NCBI RefSeq assembly: GCF_030247195.1 | Contig: NW_026683360.1 | Location: 62,001 to 126,000 of the forward strand | Direction of reading: 5' to 3' | From: Topomyia yanbarensis | Taxonomy: Eukaryota > Arthropoda > Insecta > Diptera > Culicidae | DNA length: 64,000 nucleotides | In this document: positions 59,715 through 64,000 of the stretch, piece after piece | How positions within the stretch are numbered: the stretch's first letter is position 1 | Layout of the letters: each line of letters begins with the position of its first letter | The notes under the pieces: model-generated | Databases searched by the model: none | Seen by the model: only the letters and a program-made list of their open reading frames with translations | Told to the model about the DNA's origin: nothing | Position numbers and translations under genes: made by a program

Positions 59715-62686
59715 GAGTCACACAGCTAAATCTTAACCATTGTGCAGCAGCCCAACAGCTGCTGTGGCAGTCGGTCTCGGAGTCGAGGACAGATGTCGCC
59801 CTCTTATCAGACCCGTACAGCATCCCTGCCGGCAACGGCAATTGGGTGTCGGACGGGTCTGGAATGGTGGCAATCTGTACAACGGGAAGGTTCCCGGTTC
59901 AAGAGGTAATACACCCCTCCGCCGAGGGTGTGGCGATTGCCAAGATCAATGGTGTGTTCTATTGCAGCTGCTACGCCCCACCAAGGTGGCCAATAGAACA
60001 GTTCTACCAGATGATCGACAGGCTCTCGTCGGACCTCGTGGGCCGGAAACCGGTAGTAATAGCGGGAGACTTCAACGCTTGGGCAGTGGAGTGGGGCAGC
60101 CGCTGTACAAATAGCAGGGGTCAAGCGCTAATGGAAGCGTTTGCGAAACTCGATACTGTGCTAGCTAATGATGGCTCCGCTAGTACATTCCGTAGAAACG
60201 GAGTGGAGGCGTGGATTGATTTGACCTTTGCCAGCCCGAGTCTGGCTCCAGGCATGGAATGGAGGGTAGACGAAGGCTACACCCATAGTGATCATTTAGC
60301 AATCCGCTTTAAGATCAACTATGGTGTGCAGCATCCGAGGGCGGGAGATCCCTGTCAGGTACGCGGGTGGAAGTCCAATCACTTCGACAGCGAAGCTTTC
60401 ACCGCGGCCCTGGGACTGGAGGCCAACACCGACAGTCTAAGCGGGGATGCGCTGGTAGCTGTTCTATCACGCGCGTGCGACGCCACTATGCCGAGAAAAA
60501 CACTGCCAAGAAACGGTAGATGCCCGGTATACTGGTGGAGTGCCGAGATTGCAGCTCTACGGTCAGCCTGTCTCAGAGCTAGACGTAGGATGCAAAGAGC
60601 TCGCACCGAGGATGCAAGAGAGAACCGCCGTGAAGTGTTTCGAGCTGCGAAATTAGCCCTTAACAAGGCTATTAAAAGCAGCAAGAGAGCGTGTTTCGAC
60701 AACCTGTGTGAGAGTGCCAACGCGAATCCGTGGGGTGACGCCTACCGGATTGTGATGGCCAAGACCAAAGGGGGCTCCCCACCCCCAGAACGGTCTCCGG
60801 ACCGGTTGGCAACGATTATCGAAGTACTCTTCCCGTCTCGAGCCACAAGCCCCTGGCCACCTGCACTACGAGACAGTGCGGGCACGGTCGAAATGGTGGC
60901 TCCAGTGACGAACGAAGAACTACTCGCAGTGGCTAAATCCCTAGCAATGAACAAAGCTCCAGGGCCGGATGGAGTCCCGAACAACGCTCTCAAGGCAGCG
61001 ATCATAGCGAACCCGAACATGTTCAGGCTAGCTATGCAGAGATGCCTTGACGAGTGCCGTTTCCCCGATAGATGGAAAAGGCAGAAACTGGTGCTGTTGC
61101 CGAAGCCCGGGAAGCCGCCAGGCGACCCATCGGCGTACAGACCAATCTGTCTGATAGACACGACTGGCAAACTGCTTGAGAGGATCATCCTCAACAGGCT
61201 CACCCCGTACGCGGAAGGTACGGACGGTCTGTCAAGCAACCAGTTTGGCTTTCGGAAGGGTAAGTCCACAGTGGACGCTCTCAACTCAGTGATAAATACT
61301 GCCGAGATAGCGATCCAACGAAAAAGGCGAGGTATTCGATACTGTGCGTTAGTGACACTTGACGTGAAGAATGCATTCAACAGCGCAAGCTGGGATGCCA
61401 TCGCGCTCTCGTTACACCGGCTTAGCCTACCGGTGGGTCTGTACCGGATCCTGGAAAGTTACTTCCAAAACCGCGTACTGCTATACGAGACCGATGCCGG
61501 TCAGAAAAGGGTTCCGATTACCGCCGGAGTCCCGCAGGGCTCGATCCTAGGCCCGGTGCTATGGAACCTCATGTATGACGGGGTTCTGAGACTGAAGTTC
61601 CCTCCTGGGGTCAAGATCGTCGGCTTTGCCGACGACGTAACCTTGGAGGTCTACGGGGAGTCAATTCCTGAGGTAGAACTAACCGCAGAACACGCGATTA
61701 GCACGGTGGAGGAATGGATGAGCACGAGAGGCCTGGAGCTCGCTCATCATAAGACGGAGGTAGTTATCGTCAACAACCGCAAGTCGGCACAACATGCAGT
61801 TATCCATGTGGGAGAAGTCGCGATCACTTCACAGCGAAGTCTGAAGTCTCTCGGAGTCATTATAGACGACAAGCTGACCTTCGGCAGCCATGTCGACTAT
61901 ACGTGCAAGAGAGCGTCGACTGCTGTTGCGGCACTATCGAGAATGATGTCCAACAGCTCAAAGGTGTGCGCCAGTAGACGTAGGTTACTGGCAGGCGTTG
62001 CCGTATCTATCCTCAGGTACGGCGGCCCGTCATGGTCAAGAGCACTGAGGGTAACCAGTTACCTACAGAAACTGGAGAGCACCTACCGCGTGATGTGCCT
62101 CAGAGTGATATCTGCCTACCGCACGGTATCACACGATGCATCCTGCGTGATAGCGAGCATGATGCCAGTCGGGCTGGTCATTCGGGAAGATGAGGAGTGC
62201 TTTGAGCTGCGTGGAAATAGGGGAGCCCGCGAGCGCACCAGGGTGACCTCGGTCGCCAGATGGCAGCGTGAGTGGGACAACTCCTCGAAAGGTAGGTGGA
62301 CCCACCGGCTGATACCTAGCATATCGAGCTGGGTGGGAAGACCCCATGGGGAAGTTCACTTCCACCTGACACAATTCCTGTCAGGCCATGGCTGTTTCCG
62401 TCAGTACCTCCACAGGTTCGGGCACGCGGAGGTCCCAGTCTGCCCGGACTGCCCAGGTGTAGATGAAACTGCCGAACACATACTGTTCGTATGTCATCGG
62501 TTCGACGTCGAAAGAAGAGCAATGCTTGACGTCTGTGGCTGGGACACAACCCCGGATACCCTTATCCAGCGGATGTGTCAAACGGTGGAGAAGTGGAACG
62601 CAGTCTCGGCTGCTACCATCCAGATTGCCAGTAGGCTACAGGTAATCTGGCGAACCGAGCAACAGACGGCGGGCACGGCTAACTAG
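59711..62686 (+). CDS. R1 copy C ORF2 (APE endonuclease-reverse transcriptase)
   Basis: About 991 codons without a stop. The frame meets the ORF1 stop in CCGTGAGAG. No ATG occurs before codon 52, after the first endonuclease motif QLNLNHC, so translation must start at the GTG or another non-ATG codon, or by coupling to ORF1. Endonuclease: N in QLNLNHC, LLSDPYSIP (an Asp where copy D has the catalytic Glu), GDFNAW, AWIDLTF and HSDH. RT: KAPGPDGVPN, YRPICLIDTTGKLLE, FGFRKGKSTVDA, TLDVKNAFNSASW, GVPQGSILGPVLW, FADDVTLEV. C-terminus: CPDCPGVDETAEHILFVC (C-x2-C-x8-H-x4-C). It is the best-preserved member of the A/B/C family here. Confidence 0.93.
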   Translation: MRVTQLNLNHCAAAQQLLWQSVSESRTDVALLSDPYSIPAGNGNWVSDGSGMVAICTTGRFPVQEVIHPSAEGVAIAKINGVFYCSCYAPPRWPIEQFYQMIDRLSSDLVGRKPVVIAGDFNAWAVEWGSRCTNSRGQALMEAFAKLDTVLANDGSASTFRRNGVEAWIDLTFASPSLAPGMEWRVDEGYTHSDHLAIRFKINYGVQHPRAGDPCQVRGWKSNHFDSEAFTAALGLEANTDSLSGDALVAVLSRACDATMPRKTLPRNGRCPVYWWSAEIAALRSACLRARRRMQRARTEDARENRREVFRAAKLALNKAIKSSKRACFDNLCESANANPWGDAYRIVMAKTKGGSPPPERSPDRLATIIEVLFPSRATSPWPPALRDSAGTVEMVAPVTNEELLAVAKSLAMNKAPGPDGVPNNALKAAIIANPNMFRLAMQRCLDECRFPDRWKRQKLVLLPKPGKPPGDPSAYRPICLIDTTGKLLERIILNRLTPYAEGTDGLSSNQFGFRKGKSTVDALNSVINTAEIAIQRKRRGIRYCALVTLDVKNAFNSASWDAIALSLHRLSLPVGLYRILESYFQNRVLLYETDAGQKRVPITAGVPQGSILGPVLWNLMYDGVLRLKFPPGVKIVGFADDVTLEVYGESIPEVELTAEHAISTVEEWMSTRGLELAHHKTEVVIVNNRKSAQHAVIHVGEVAITSQRSLKSLGVIIDDKLTFGSHVDYTCKRASTAVAALSRMMSNSSKVCASRRRLLAGVAVSILRYGGPSWSRALRVTSYLQKLESTYRVMCLRVISAYRTVSHDASCVIASMMPVGLVIREDEECFELRGNRGARERTRVTSVARWQREWDNSSKGRWTHRLIPSISSWVGRPHGEVHFHLTQFLSGHGCFRQYLHRFGHAEVPVCPDCPGVDETAEHILFVCHRFDVERRAMLDVCGWDTTPDTLIQRMCQTVEKWNAVSAATIQIASRLQVIWRTEQQTAGTAN

Positions 62687-63608
62687 TGATTGGTTAGCTG
62701 GAGCGAAAAAGGCCAAGCGCAAAATAAGAGAGTGAATGGTCTGTTCATGCCGAGGTAGGTTGGCGCAGCGAATGGCAACCGCGTAAGGGGTAAACCCAGC
62801 CACCCCGAAGCAAGACAGAAGAGTGAGTGTATAGGCGTATAAGTGGACTGCCTCATGCCAAGACGGGAGGGTCGTAGCGTAGTATGTTGGAACTAAGCTA
62901 TCGATGCCTCATGGCGTGGCAGAGGAGTGAAAGGGTGAGCATCCAAGTCAGTCTCACACTGCATGTTAAGGGTGAGCATAAAAGTCAGCCTCACAGGTTG
63001 GTAGCAAGCAAGGAATGAAAAAGGTGAGCACAAAAGTCAGCCTCGCATGGTATGTCAGAAGTGGGGCCTAAGAAAAATGTCCCACATGGGATGCCAGAGG
63101 GAGTGACAAAGGTACAATAGAGTGGCACGATTGAGAGTGAATCAGGTGATAGGGTGAGCACCCAAGTCAGCCTCACATGTATGGGTAGGGCGAGCACAAA
63201 AGTAAGCCTAGCAAGGAATGAGTAAGGTGAGCACACAAGTCAGCCTCGCATGGAACGTAAAAGGTGAGCACAAAAGTCAGCCTCATGTGGGAGTGTTTGA
63301 GAGTGAATCAAAGTGTGATTGAGAGAGCACCCAAGTAAGCCTCATACAGGATGTATGATCGCGCGAGTGAGAGTGAATGAGTACACTTAGTACAGCCATC
63401 CCCCCCAGAAGTAATACCGAGAGGTAGTTCCTGGGAGGAATGATGGCGGAGCCCAATGGAGTTTAGTCGGTATTAATGGCTGGTCACCATTCGAGTCCGA
63501 CACGCCCCCAGTGCACCCCGTGTGGTAGATTGGACCCTACCGTTAGCACGTGTACTGGGCTAGGACATAAAGGTCTTCTCCATTGTAAAAAAAAAAAAAA
63601 AAAAAAAA
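62687..63608 (+). repeat. R1 copy C 3' UTR with short tandem repeats
   Basis: Units of 30-45 bases around GGTGAGCACAAAAGTCAGCC and TCACATGG/CGCATGG (62935-63290) are more numerous than in B. A CCCCCCAGAAGTAATACCG / GGTAGTTCCTGGGAGG hairpin (63402-63440) is followed by the end CATTGT and about 23 A. Confidence 0.85.
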
Positions 63609-63624
63609 AGGCTGAGGGATCCTG

Positions 63625-63863
63625 TTGGCGCAAGAGACACGTAATCATACACACACTGAGGCGAAAAATGTGAAAATCCATAATCATAACGATAATAATG
63701 ATAGCTATATAAGCGATTATTGGTTGGGGACCCTTTGGGGGACCCACTGCTGAGGGGGTTGGGACTTCTTGTTTTCATAAACGACAGCAGCGACCGATAA
63801 AACGGCTGTAACACTTGATGGAATGATGCCGAGCCGTGTTGGAAGAGGATCGCTTGTCGTAAT
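63625..63863. other. Flank of copy C, possible 5' UTR
   Basis: If the TATA box at 58961 is real, this would be transcribed leader. It contains GGGGACCCTTTGGGGGACCC and no open frame of note. Confidence 0.25.
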
Positions 63864-63939
63864 ATGTTCACGCCATTTGGTGTGGAATTGCAGCAGCAGC
63901 AGCAGCTAAAGGAAATTTACCAAACGCTGACGGAACCAT
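63864..63939 (+). CDS. Candidate first coding exon of a host gene
   Basis: ATG at 63864 opens a frame reading MFTPFGVELQQQQQLKEIYQ and then TLTEP, followed at 63940 by GTGAGT, a consensus splice donor. The exon would be 76 bases and end in phase 1. A short CAG run encodes the Q stretch. The composition differs from nearby transposon DNA. I do not recognise the protein. It could be chance; the rest of the gene lies beyond the window. Confidence 0.3.
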
Positions 63940-64000
63940 GTGAGTTTTTCTATGCTTGAAATTAGAGTACGGATCAGGGAAAATGAGTATTTGGTCCAAT

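Larger units (their letters stand above)
58989..63608 (+). mobile_element. R1-clade copy C, 5'-truncated with intact ORF2 and perfect TSD
   Basis: 4.6 kb between exact 16-base duplications AGGCTGAGGGATCCTG (58973-58988 and 63609-63624). It begins in ORF1 and has an uninterrupted ORF2, a repeat-rich 3' UTR and an A tail of about 23. The perfect TSD, long pure tail and clean ORF2 point to a recent insertion. The target is not a microsatellite, so this family does not share the location seen for D. Confidence 0.95.

Noticed and set aside
62935..63330. CRISPR-like short repeats
   Set aside because: Units are diverged, adjacent and lie in a retrotransposon 3' UTR of a eukaryote; no spacers or cas genes.

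Overview
The window looks like repeat-dominated nuclear DNA of a culicine mosquito, most likely Aedes. This rests on the mix of element families: R1-clade non-LTR retrotransposons with two or three CCHC knuckles in ORF1, an RTE-clade element resembling mosquito JAM1, tRNA-derived SINEs resembling Feilai, many MITEs with TA or 8-bp target-site duplications (TSDs), and arrays of a roughly 190-bp dispersed repeat that I associate with Aedes. The species call is inference. No complete host gene is visible. One short candidate coding exon with a splice donor (63864-63939) and one TATA box (58961) hint at a host locus near the right end.

Layout: 1-1240 is a minus-strand Ty3/Gypsy pol remnant. 4545-9561 is an old gag-like non-LTR remnant split by R1 copy A. 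13-17 kb is AT-rich with SINEs and a strongly T-biased tract. 17.5-25.5 kb is a (GATA)n microsatellite of about 1.7 kb, split by a full-length R1-clade element (copy D) with intact ORF1 and ORF2. 25.5-33.3 kb is a dispersed-repeat array interrupted by a decayed R1 relative (copy E, minus strand) and an RTE element. 34.3-45.1 kb holds a TA-flanked element built of inverted tandem arrays, an 8-mer satellite, a minus-strand endonuclease remnant, a pogo-like element with a transposase DNA-binding fragment, and a hAT-type MITE. 45.2-48.4 kb is a decayed non-LTR element carrying a TA MITE that itself contains a long palindrome, followed by two foldbacks around (TA)n. 48.4-55.4 kb is R1 copy B, itself invaded by a gag-only retroelement and by a hAT-type MITE with G-rich arrays. 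55.9-57.8 kb is a TA-flanked element with a SINE and a second TA element nested inside. 59.0-63.6 kb is R1 copy C, 5'-truncated but with an uninterrupted ORF2 and a perfect 16-bp TSD.

How the parts relate: the autonomous elements (D, and C for ORF2) encode a nucleic-acid-binding ORF1 protein and an APE endonuclease plus reverse transcriptase. These would perform target-primed reverse transcription. SINEs and the gag-only element would depend on such enzymes in trans. The MITEs would need transposases encoded elsewhere. The nesting gives a relative chronology: the old gag remnant predates A, B predates its gag-only insert and its hAT MITE, and C looks recent.

The points most worth following up are the R1 element inside (GATA)n, the gag-only element, the hAT MITE with same-strand G-rich arrays at both ends, the inverted-array TA element, and the C insertion just downstream of a TATA box.
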